Origin: Legionella nautarum
Lineage (GTDB): Bacteria; Pseudomonadota; Gammaproteobacteria; Legionellales; Legionellaceae
Direction: 5' to 3'
Assembly: GCF_001467895.1 (NCBI RefSeq)
Contig: NZ_LNYO01000024.1
Location: 377,760 to 421,091, forward strand
Length of the DNA: 43,332 bases
This document shows positions 26,236 to 35,200 of this stretch, one piece after another. The first letter of the stretch is position 1, and every line of letters begins with the position of its first letter. The notes below the pieces were generated by a model. It did not search any database. It was not told where the DNA came from and saw only the letters and a list, made by a program, of their open reading frames with translations. Position numbers and translations under genes: made by a program.

Positions 26236-27714
26236 TTAGCGCTGCTGCCCAGCGGCGTGGGTCCCTGCAGTTTTACTTGCCTGGCTGTTTTCTCCCAAGA
26301 AGGTGGGTTCCGAATTATTAGGTTTGAAAAAACCAAATAAGTTGGGCGTTTCCGAAGTATCTTTCTCTTCTTCTTTCTCTTTTGATAAAACCTCTTCGTC
26401 GCTATTCTCCATTCCTTGTATCTTTGTACGGGCTATTTCTTCATGGTGCTGTAACAATGAAGCTATTTCTCCATAATTGAGAAACTCGGCAAGCTCTCTT
26501 GCTGTGAGTTCTAACATTTTACCCGAGGGCTTCATTTCATAAGTAGCCACTAAATCGAGACGAGCACCTGATTGAATGAGCAATTTTACATGGTCAATTT
26601 TTTTACTTAACACAGCATGATGTAATAATGTACAGTTTCCTGTGTTAATAATATATTCTGGATGGATATCATTTCTAAAAGAATTAAAAAAACTTAAGAT
26701 CTTTACTAAACTTCTAGGGTCTGCTTGATAAATGGTTTCACTCTTGGGAAAGGAATCAAATAAATTAGAAAACCCATCATAAACAAGAGCAACGCTTCTT
26801 TCTTTCTTGTTAACATAATAAATTTCACCTGCGTTTCTTTTTGTGGTGGATACGTAGGCTTCATTAGTAGCGAATGGAATTGACAATAATTTTTCTTCAG
26901 TTATAGGAGGCTTCAAATAACACAAACTAAAATCGTGCAGGGCTACTCCACTGGAAGTATAGGGTCGTTGTTCATTAATATCTCCATATTTCAGATGCTC
27001 TGCAAACTCATCAAAGTTTCTATTAAACCAATAAAATAAACCTCGAGACTCCTGCATAAAATAAGATTTATAGCTTACCTTATTTACTCCCATTTCTTCT
27101 TCATTAAGGTAAGGGACGTCAGTAACTTTGAACACACTTAGGTTACAAAATTGAGGATCAGCTATCCAGGCATCTAGGATCTTTAACATTTCAGTATTCA
27201 TAGGCTCAGGCGAATACATGATATAAAAATCATTAGAGTCTTGAAAACCTGATTTAGCTGTAGTTACAACGGGTTCATCTAATAAACTAATTACCTTATC
27301 TTTTTTAGGAAAAACATTGGTATCAAAAAAATAGCCACCTTGGCTAACTAATAAAAATAAAGAAAAAACATCTTTGTATGCGACTCTTCCAGATAGTTCT
27401 TCTAAAGATTCAGCCATAAACGTCTGCATCCATTCCGCATACTCTACTAAAGGTCCTTCCTTGTCCTCTCTTAACAATCCCTCAATAGAACAAACCTCTA
27501 TATCAACCTCTTCTAACGCAAATTGCTTTTGGTAGAATGCAGTATGCTCTTCTAGACACCAGAACTTGATGGGATTAACTTCCTCACCTTCTTCAGCCTG
27601 AATTTTTAATGCTCTAGCCATTTTAATAGGGCCTGCAACATCATGACCGGCAATGGCAGTGGGATCATTTTTTGTGGGTTGGCCTACCCATACATAGTTA
27701 ATAGTCTTTTTCAT
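26236..27714 (-). CDS. Toxin-type glycosyltransferase-like protein with ankyrin repeats, candidate Dot/Icm effector, 492 aa
   Basis: The N-terminus (INYVWVGQP) and AYKDVFSLFLLVSQGGYFFDTNVF (Asp115, then DTN at 131-133) match the start and the DxD region of clostridial-toxin-like glycosyltransferases, where a sugar nucleotide is bound through a divalent metal. The usual Asp-x-Asp is Asp-Thr-Asn here, which may weaken metal binding or activity. Residues 359-425 hold about two ankyrin-like repeats (GNCTLLHHAVLSKKIDHVKL and the following helix pair), a eukaryotic-type protein-binding module. The C-terminus has an acidic block (DEEVLSKEKEEEKD) followed by a polar tail, as in many Dot/Icm substrates. 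There is no signal peptide. The enzyme class is inferred from motif order; target and sugar are unknown. It lies 116 bases downstream of the beta-lactamase-fold gene. Confidence 0.8.
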   Translation of the reverse strand: MKKTINYVWVGQPTKNDPTAIAGHDVAGPIKMARALKIQAEEGEEVNPIKFWCLEEHTAFYQKQFALEEVDIEVCSIEGLLREDKEGPLVEYAEWMQTFMAESLEELSGRVAYKDVFSLFLLVSQGGYFFDTNVFPKKDKVISLLDEPVVTTAKSGFQDSNDFYIMYSPEPMNTEMLKILDAWIADPQFCNLSVFKVTDVPYLNEEEMGVNKVSYKSYFMQESRGLFYWFNRNFDEFAEHLKYGDINEQRPYTSSGVALHDFSLCYLKPPITEEKLLSIPFATNEAYVSTTKRNAGEIYYVNKKERSVALVYDGFSNLFDSFPKSETIYQADPRSLVKILSFFNSFRNDIHPEYIINTGNCTLLHHAVLSKKIDHVKLLIQSGARLDLVATYEMKPSGKMLELTARELAEFLNYGEIASLLQHHEEIARTKIQGMENSDEEVLSKEKEEEKDTSETPNLFGFFKPNNSEPTFLGENSQASKTAGTHAAGQQR

Positions 27715-27830
27715 AAACAGCCTGAGCGCATAAAATTCAGATCAAATTATACTTGCAGATAATTAAGAGATTCTTAGCAATAGATTACATATTGATTTAT
27801 TTGTTTAAATACATACCAAAACCGAGTTGC

Positions 27831-29090
27831 TCATGGGTTCATAGAAGTTTTGGAATCAGCATTAGTTGGCGTCATATCACTGTCTTGTAATTGCTTCACA
27901 CCTTGCTTAAAGCGGCTTGTTATTTCTATACCCTCTACCGAGTCTGTTTTTGCTAAGGAGTGAATAGAGCGAACTGTTTCTGCGATAGCTGCTGGGTTTG
28001 AGCTTATCTTATCTTTAAAATCACAATACTGGGCTAGCCATTCAAATAATGGTTTTATATGGCCAACAATAGGCTCTGCTACCTGTTCAAACACAGTAGG
28101 TCCATTCGTTGAATTTGCAAAACTTACCACAGAATCACCTGTTGCTATATCCATAGCACAAAATGAAATAGAACCCGTATTATTCCCCCAATGAAAGGCA
28201 ATCATTTTTTTTGAATTATTGTCCCTATAAAGCCCCATTCCCAAACCCCATTGGACCTGTGAGGTCGGCGGGGAGGTTGGATCCTTCGAAGGAATTGCAG
28301 GAAGCGTTGATAAAACAGCTTTCAGCAGTTTTGATTTAAGGGGCTCCTCTTTAAAACAATACTGGAGAAAACTGATGTAATCATTTGCGGTTGTCAGTAA
28401 GGAGCCAGCAGGAATCCCAGGATAACTGTCTGGAAAAGGTGGTAAGGGGACAAGAACGCTACTAGAGGAATCTATTTTATGCGCGCTTGCAACGTCTCGG
28501 GGAATATCATGGAGCAGCCCCCCTGGCAACTGTCTCTTAAAGGTAGAACTCTCCATACCCGCTTTTTTGAAAAAATCTTGCGCAATTGCTTCCCAGTCTT
28601 TTTTCAGTTCTTTCTCAATAACCTGCTTTAAAAAATCAAGTGCCACACCTGAATAGCAAAAACGTGTGTTCGGTTTTGCAATAAATTTTTTCCCATCATC
28701 ACCATCTTCGCCAAAGTTTGCCAGACCTGAGCATTGTCCAATGATCATGGCAGTTGTAAGTTTTTTATAATCTTCATCATAGGGGGGTTGCCGAAGTTCT
28801 AATGGACCGTAGGATTCGTCGTATTCAAAGAGCGGCTTATCTAAATCCCATTTACCTTGAGCCACCAAATCTAAAACAATAGCCGCTGATACAGGCTTAC
28901 TTAGGGATGCCGCTTGAAATAAAGTATTTGTATCTACGGGCCTTGGTGCTGATGTGTCAGTCTTACCAGAAGCGACACTATAGCGAGTGCCTTTTTGACT
29001 CCAAGAGAACGATAACGCAGGGATATTTGCATCCTCAAGCAGTTTTTCCATTAATTCCTGCCGTTCATTATGTTCTTTTCGCTCTTGCAT
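27831..29090 (-). CDS. Serine beta-lactamase-fold hydrolase without signal peptide, 419 aa
   Basis: The protein belongs to the class C beta-lactamase / esterase / penicillin-binding fold. The nucleophile motif is AASLSKPVS (Ser62 and Lys65 counted from the ATG at 29090), the Tyr motif is FCYSGVALD (Tyr-Ser-Gly, where Tyr-x-Asn is usual), and the third motif is HWGNNTGSIS. Unlike periplasmic relatives it has no signal peptide, so it stays in the cytoplasm or leaves by another route; Legionella sends such proteins through Dot/Icm. Alternative starts are GTG 29105 and ATG 29051, the latter having a fair AGGA site. The C-terminal 70 residues are polar and could hold a translocation signal. A true beta-lactamase role is unlikely given the location. 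Confidence 0.85.
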   Translation of the reverse strand: MQERKEHNERQELMEKLLEDANIPALSFSWSQKGTRYSVASGKTDTSAPRPVDTNTLFQAASLSKPVSAAIVLDLVAQGKWDLDKPLFEYDESYGPLELRQPPYDEDYKKLTTAMIIGQCSGLANFGEDGDDGKKFIAKPNTRFCYSGVALDFLKQVIEKELKKDWEAIAQDFFKKAGMESSTFKRQLPGGLLHDIPRDVASAHKIDSSSSVLVPLPPFPDSYPGIPAGSLLTTANDYISFLQYCFKEEPLKSKLLKAVLSTLPAIPSKDPTSPPTSQVQWGLGMGLYRDNNSKKMIAFHWGNNTGSISFCAMDIATGDSVVSFANSTNGPTVFEQVAEPIVGHIKPLFEWLAQYCDFKDKISSNPAAIAETVRSIHSLAKTDSVEGIEITSRFKQGVKQLQDSDMTPTNADSKTSMNP

Positions 29091-29128
29091 AAAACACCAC
29101 AGCACTCATTAAATGATTTTCAGCTTAA

Positions 29129-29134
29129 ATTATA
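29129..29134 (-). promoter_or_regulatory. Candidate -10 box of the beta-lactamase-fold gene
   Basis: TATAAT on the minus strand lies about 40 bases before the chosen ATG. No clear -35 was found. It suggests that this gene and the one after it are transcribed separately from the NRPS unit. Confidence 0.3.
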
Positions 29135-29316
29135 GTATAAGTTCGATCCAACTCTGAATTTAAGAGTTTAAAGGGGCAAGCCTCGCTTTAACTAGTAAAA
29201 GATTAAGAAGCAAAGTTTTGCCTATTTAGAGGCTCAGATTCAACAAGTACAGCAAAGAGCTCCTCAATTAACAGGCAGTCTGAGCTGCTGGTAGTAAATT
29301 TCTTTATTTAAATCCA

Positions 29317-30150
29317 TTACCACTCACCATCTGTCTTTAAAGACAGCTCTTGCCATGCTTTAAGTTCTAATTCCTTTTGAGCGATAACACTTTTAAGCCA
29401 TTCTACGGCATCAGATCCTGCTACAAAGGACACGGGAGGATTTTTAACTTCCACTAACTCCCTAATAACATCTGCCAATTTTTGTGGATCACCTAGTTGT
29501 TGATGGGAGCGGTCCGTGAGAAAAGAATGATAGTCCTGCATGACCGAATCATAATCACTAATAGATCGGGTTAAATGTTTTACAGAACGAGCATCAAGAA
29601 AATCTGTTCTAAAAAATCCAGGCGAAATGGCGGTGACATGGATACCAAAGGGGGCAAGCTCTTCGGCAATGGACTGAGAAAACCCTTCGACAGCAAACTT
29701 GCTGGAATTATAAAGTGCACCTCCAAAATTACCGCGCAGACCGGCAATCGAAGAAATATTTAAAATATGTCCCTGTCGTTGCTCCCTCATAAAAGGGATC
29801 ACAGCTCTGGTTACATCCATGAGACCAAACACATTGGTATCAAACTCAGCGCGAACCTCTTTTGAGGTAGACTCTTCGAAAACACCGAGATGCCCATATC
29901 CTGCATTATTGACAAGTATATCGATGCGGCCAAACTGTTGGATGGCGGCATCGACTGCAAAATGAATTTGCTCCTCTTTAGTCACATCAAGTGATAAAGG
30001 AAGTAAATGAGGAGAACTCCCAAACAAGCTAATTAGTTTGTCAGAATCGCGAGCCGTAGCAACAACATTATCACCCGCACTCAATGAATTTTTTACAATT
30101 TCTGCACCAATGCCCCGGGATGCTCCCGTTATAAACCATGTCTTTTTCAT
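29317..30150 (-). CDS. Short-chain dehydrogenase/reductase (classical SDR), 277 aa
   Basis: This is an NAD(P)-dependent oxidoreductase. The cofactor loop is TGASRGIG (8-15), the structural motif is NNAGYG (81-86), and the catalytic set is Asn106, Ser133/134, Tyr147 and Lys151 (YNSSK). Arg12 after the first glycines and the ATARDSD strand end favour NADP(H). The start has an AAGGA site. It lies 62 bases downstream of the sensor kinase in the same direction, so it probably belongs to the NRPS transcription unit. There it could reduce or oxidise the aldehyde or alcohol released by the reductase domain. Its own substrate is not readable from sequence. Confidence 0.93.
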   Translation of the reverse strand: MKKTWFITGASRGIGAEIVKNSLSAGDNVVATARDSDKLISLFGSSPHLLPLSLDVTKEEQIHFAVDAAIQQFGRIDILVNNAGYGHLGVFEESTSKEVRAEFDTNVFGLMDVTRAVIPFMREQRQGHILNISSIAGLRGNFGGALYNSSKFAVEGFSQSIAEELAPFGIHVTAISPGFFRTDFLDARSVKHLTRSISDYDSVMQDYHSFLTDRSHQQLGDPQKLADVIRELVEVKNPPVSFVAGSDAVEWLKSVIAQKELELKAWQELSLKTDGEW

Positions 30151-30212
30151 CTTATGTTTATCCTTGCTTTTTAAACTAGTAGATAATCTAGCGTTTAAAA
30201 TAGAAGTAAAAT

Positions 30213-32267
30213 CTAGGATTTCTGCTGTAACCAGTGCCGAATATGTTCCTCGGTTTCATGAAGGACTTTAATCAGCTGATGGTAAAGTTTATCTAATAAC
30301 TCGCGATGACCCGCTTTGTGATATCGCTCAACGTACTGGCAAGCATATTTTAACCTAATTGTGCCGCAATAAAGAGCACCACTTTTAAAATGATGAGCCA
30401 ACTTTTCAATCAGCGCCCAATCCAACCTAGCATGGGCCTCTTCTAAACGCTTTAATGTAGAAGGTATTTCTTGTGAAATCATTGAGTTAAGCAAATCCCT
30501 TAAAATCTTTTCATTACCCAAATTAGAAATACCTTCTTTACTATCCAGCAAAGGATAGGAATCCAAGGCAAATAATTTCTCCTTTGTAGCGGGTAAATCT
30601 TCACCTAATGCGGTTTTTTCAGATTCTATTGCAGACGTTTTATTAAATAACTGGGGTAAAAATTGAAAGAGGACAGACTCCAACACAGATAATTTGATTG
30701 GTTTAGAAAGGACTTGGTTCATCCCAGCGTTAAGGGATTCATTTTTTGCTTCGGTTAAGCCATGAGCAGTTAAACCAATTATGGGAATAGGTTCTTTATT
30801 TAAATTTTTTTCCCATTGGCGAATTTTTCGAGTTAATTCATTACCTGACAGACCGGGTAAACCAATATCGGTAACAATTAAATCAAACTTTTTAGATTTC
30901 GCTAACTCAAGCGCTTCCTCTCCATTAGTCGCTGAAACATAATGGCAACCGCTTTTTTTCGCATTCATTTCAATCATTCGTAAAGCGATTTCATTATCCT
31001 CGACTAACAAGAGTGTTGCAGTAGAATCCAAATAAATCGGAGGTAAATCTTCCTTCACATGAGGCTTAGAAATCATTTGAGCCGCTTTCTTTTCTTTTTT
31101 AGGTTGTGTTGTTGGAAGGCTATCTTCTATAGCATCTTTCTGCCCAATCCTTAAAGGAATAGTAAAAAAGAATGTTGTCCCTTTTCCTTCAACACTTTCT
31201 AATTGAATTTGCCCGCCTAACAAGGTCACATATTTCTCGGCAATATGGAGACCGATACCGTGACCGTGGTGATCACCTTTATAAGAAGGACTAATACGAT
31301 AAAATTGCTCAAAGACTTTAGATTGCAAGGAAGATGGAATCCCAGGACCAGTATCTCTCACGCTAAATTTTAACTTCACCGATTTTTCAGAATGCCTCAC
31401 TTGTTTAATAGAAAGCTTTATATAGCCCTTTTGTGTAAATTTTATCGCATTCCCTATTAAATTAAGTAAAATGCGATTCAATTTAAAGCGATCGCAAATA
31501 ATGTAATCAGGAATTCTTTTGTCGATATCGACTTTAAATTCTAGATTTTTTTCATGAATAGTAGGTCTTTCAAGCTGGACAATATCTTCGATATTTTGAC
31601 GAAGGCTAAAACAATTCGCCATAATATCTTCTTCGGACAGATGAGCAGCAGAGATCACATCAAGGACACCATTCAGCAGTTTTAATAATTGCTCACCACT
31701 TTCATTAACCCACAAGGCATATTGCTTCTCTTCTAAATCAACTGCTTTTTCTTCTAAAAAACGAGACATACCAATAATTCCGCTCAAAGGCGTGCGAATA
31801 TCATGGCTCATATTAGCAATTAATTCGGTTTTAGCCTGGTTAGCTGATTCGGCATTTTCTTTGGCACGTTTTAAATCATTGAGTAATTTTTTTTGCTCAG
31901 TAATATCGATTGAGGTTCCGACAATACCAATGATATTCCCCTCATCGTCACGTAAAGGGGCTTTAATAGCAGTAAAATATTTTAACTCACCCGTTGCAAT
32001 ATCACGTATCGCCTCTTCTTGAGCAAGCACTTTTCCGGTTCGCATTACTTCTTCATTGTGCCGTTTAATGTGGGCTGCCATATCCGCAGGATACAATTCA
32101 AACAGTGTTTTTCCGACATAAGCATCAGCTAACATTGCTCCAGTCGCAGTAAACACAGCCTCGTTTCCACCTAAAAGCACACTGTTTACATCTTCCCAAT
32201 AAATAGGGGCTGGAAGAATAGGAGCAACTATTTTAAGGAGCTCAAGAATCTTTGCTTTCTTTTGCAC
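30213..32267 (-). CDS. Hybrid histidine kinase (PAS-HisKA-HATPase-REC-Hpt), 684 aa
   Basis: Domains in order: PAS at about 20-125; HisKA with MSHDIRTPLSG and phospho-acceptor His155; HATPase at about 250-375 with RDTGPGIP and HGHGIGLHIA; receiver at about 425-545 with acceptor Asp467 in VTDIGLPG; and Hpt at about 590-675 with His625 in LAHHFKSGA. It is thus a full His-Asp-His phosphorelay except for the final regulator. There are no membrane helices, so the PAS domain should sense a cytoplasmic cue. The start is a GTG at 32267 with AAGGAA upstream. The gene overlaps the last 26 bases of the NRPS in another frame, which implies translational coupling. No cognate output regulator is encoded nearby. 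Confidence 0.93.
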   Translation of the reverse strand: MQKKAKILELLKIVAPILPAPIYWEDVNSVLLGGNEAVFTATGAMLADAYVGKTLFELYPADMAAHIKRHNEEVMRTGKVLAQEEAIRDIATGELKYFTAIKAPLRDDEGNIIGIVGTSIDITEQKKLLNDLKRAKENAESANQAKTELIANMSHDIRTPLSGIIGMSRFLEEKAVDLEEKQYALWVNESGEQLLKLLNGVLDVISAAHLSEEDIMANCFSLRQNIEDIVQLERPTIHEKNLEFKVDIDKRIPDYIICDRFKLNRILLNLIGNAIKFTQKGYIKLSIKQVRHSEKSVKLKFSVRDTGPGIPSSLQSKVFEQFYRISPSYKGDHHGHGIGLHIAEKYVTLLGGQIQLESVEGKGTTFFFTIPLRIGQKDAIEDSLPTTQPKKEKKAAQMISKPHVKEDLPPIYLDSTATLLLVEDNEIALRMIEMNAKKSGCHYVSATNGEEALELAKSKKFDLIVTDIGLPGLSGNELTRKIRQWEKNLNKEPIPIIGLTAHGLTEAKNESLNAGMNQVLSKPIKLSVLESVLFQFLPQLFNKTSAIESEKTALGEDLPATKEKLFALDSYPLLDSKEGISNLGNEKILRDLLNSMISQEIPSTLKRLEEAHARLDWALIEKLAHHFKSGALYCGTIRLKYACQYVERYHKAGHRELLDKLYHQLIKVLHETEEHIRHWLQQKS

Positions 32268-35200
32268 GTTGTATTTCCTTCTTTAAATAGTTACTTACTA
32301 TATCCTTATTAAGTCTCGGCCATTCAAATCCTAATTTTTTTAAAATAGCTTGTGTTTTATCTTGTAGTATTCGAAAAGAGGTTGAATAGTCATGTTGTTC
32401 ATTTAACCAACGTCGGTGGAGTAAAAAAAGTTCGATTGATTGGTGATGATCAGGATTGTCTAACAGATTAATAATTATCGTAATAAATTGTTCAATCGGC
32501 ACTTGTTCTACATTAAAACTACCCTCTTCAGAAAGAATAGCACTCAAGTCACAAGTTGTTGGGTTAAATACATGAAATGTCTTATTGTCAAGCCCTGCAT
32601 GATCAAACAGCTTTACTATCGCTTGTGCAGTTAAATCAGCAGGCGATATTTCTTCTATTCCAATTTCGGGAGAAATCATTTTTAAATCAATTAAACAGCA
32701 AAGCCGAGTAAAAAAACCATTTTCGCTACTGTTTTCTTGCGCCTTTTGGTTTGAGAACATAAACGCTAAATTACCTACTCGATAAATGTTACTAATGACG
32801 CCATGTTTCCTATATTTAATAACAATTTTTTCACCCTCGTATTTGGTTTTGACATAAATATTTGAGCGATCCTCCAAATTGTCGCCTTCATCCTCTTCAG
32901 TAAAAACATAATGGCCACAGTTTGGAACATAGCCTTCATTTAATACGGAGGTCGTTGAAATGTAGTGAAAATACTTCAGCTCAGTTAACTTAGAGAGCTC
33001 TAAAAGATGAATTGTTGCCTGCACATTCGCAAGGTAAAAAGTATCGTAGATCCCATAATGCTTCGTAAGTGCTGCTGAATGAATGATACTATCAACTTGA
33101 GTCACAAGTGTTTGATAAATTTCTTTTGAAATCCCCAGGTCTTTTTTCTCAATATCACCTGCGTAGACAAAAAGACGCTTATTATGAAAATGGTGTAAGC
33201 TACTGTCAAAATAGTACTCATACTTTTTACTGACTCGCTCAAAGGCTTCTTCGTCGGAAGTAGCGCGGACTAACAAAAAAAGGCTGTAATCCGTTGTCGT
33301 TAATAAGCTATTTAATAAATTAGCCCCCAAAAAACCCGTAGCCCCCGTGAGTAACACATGGCTAATTGGATTTTTAAGAGAGGGTAGCTCAAACTGGTGA
33401 ATGCTTTCAAAATAGTAATCTAATTTTTCTTGAAAATGCGTTTCATCGTCTATAAGTAGTGTTTTTGACTGATAATCCGCTCTAATTTTTTCTAAATGAT
33501 GTTTTAAATTATCTTTAATAAAAGGAATGTTCTTGGCAATTTTTTTTGGCGTTTTTAAATTAAAGATATCCATTACGGTGATATTAAAATTGACTTGTAA
33601 TTTGGCAACAAGGCTAATAGCCATAATAGAATTTCCGCCTATCTTAAAAAAATCATCCTCAATTCCTACTTTGGACAAACCCAACACCTTTGCAAAGGAA
33701 TCACAAACATTCTTTTCTTTATTATTGGTTGGAGGAATATAGTTATCGGCTACCATTAACTCCGGCATAGGCAGCGCATTTCTATCCAACTTGCCGTTGG
33801 CTGTAACTGGGAATTCAGTTAAATGCATTAACGCCATAGGATGCATATAATCAGGTAAATGAAGAGCAAGATGCGCCTCTAGATTCTGCTGATTGATTTT
33901 TTCTTTAGCAACATAATAAGCAACTAAAATCTTATGACTGGTCGCTTCTTCTTGCGTAGCAAGATTTCTCACAAGCACCACGACTTGGTCTATATCCGGA
34001 TAATTAATTAACGCATTTTCAATTTCACCCAATTCGATACGATACCCTCTTATTTTAACTTGGAAATCATTGCGTCCCAGATATTCCAAATTACCCTCTG
34101 GGGTCCAACGAACTAAATCGCCGGTTTTATAAAGACGGCTATTGATACCTTGAATTTTTTCCTCCTCCGTCTGGAACGGATTAGAAATGAACCGTTCTGC
34201 AGTTAGCTCGCGATTATTTAAGTACCCCTTTGCAAGCCCCTGGCCCCCTAGATACAGCTCACCGGCAATACCAATAGGGAGAAGCTGTTTTTCGGCATTT
34301 AGCACATAAGCTGTCGTGTTAGCGATGGGTTTTCCGATTAAATTCACTTCATCGACTTCTATCTGTTTTCCTGTCGCATAGATTGAAGCCTCAGTTGGCC
34401 CATAATAATTAAACAGTTTAATTTTATTGGACCAATAATGAGCTGTTTCCTTATCACAAGGCTCCCCTGCATAAATAATTGCTAGTAAATCAGGGTATTT
34501 AATGCGCGGTAAATTAGCTAATAAAACAGGGGGTAAATATACGTAATTTATTTTATTGTCATAAAGGTATTTACTAGTTGCTAAAATATCCCTTCTTAAG
34601 GTACTACTCAAAAGATGTAATTCATCTCCACGCAAGAGTGGTACAAAAAACTCTGAAACGGAGACATCAAAGGCATAACTGGTGAACGCTGTGATTTTTA
34701 GGGGCTCATCCGCGTCTTCTTTTTTCTGATAGACCTTATCCAACGCGCAAAGCGTATTAATGACATTTTTATGTTCAATCATGACCCCTTTAGGTTTACC
34801 TGTAGTGCCGCTGGTATAAATGACATACGCTAGGTTGGCACTGGTATCGGCTGTAATGACATTAGTTATTTCGAATTCATTAAGCTCATCCTGAATTTTT
34901 TGACTATCAATCGCAATAATATCGACCCTATTCGGCGCTGTTTGGTATTCATAATCACTATAATCTAAAAGGGGTAAAAATTTATCGCGATGTATTTCAT
35001 TGGTTAGAACCATTTTAACTTCTGTATCCTCAAGAATATATTCAATACGTTCAGAAGGATAACTTAAATCAAGGGGTACATAGGCTCCGCCTGTTTTTAA
35101 AATAGCCAAAATAGCTATCAGGATGTATTCGTTTCTTTCCAATAATAAGGCAATTAAATCATCCGGTTTGACATGGTAATGATCGCTTAGATAATGGGCC

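Noticed and set aside
29199-29291. 31-codon plus-strand frame with a coiled-coil look (YLEAQIQQVQQ)
   Set aside because: Too short, no start codon or ribosome binding site, and bounded by stops; could be chance.
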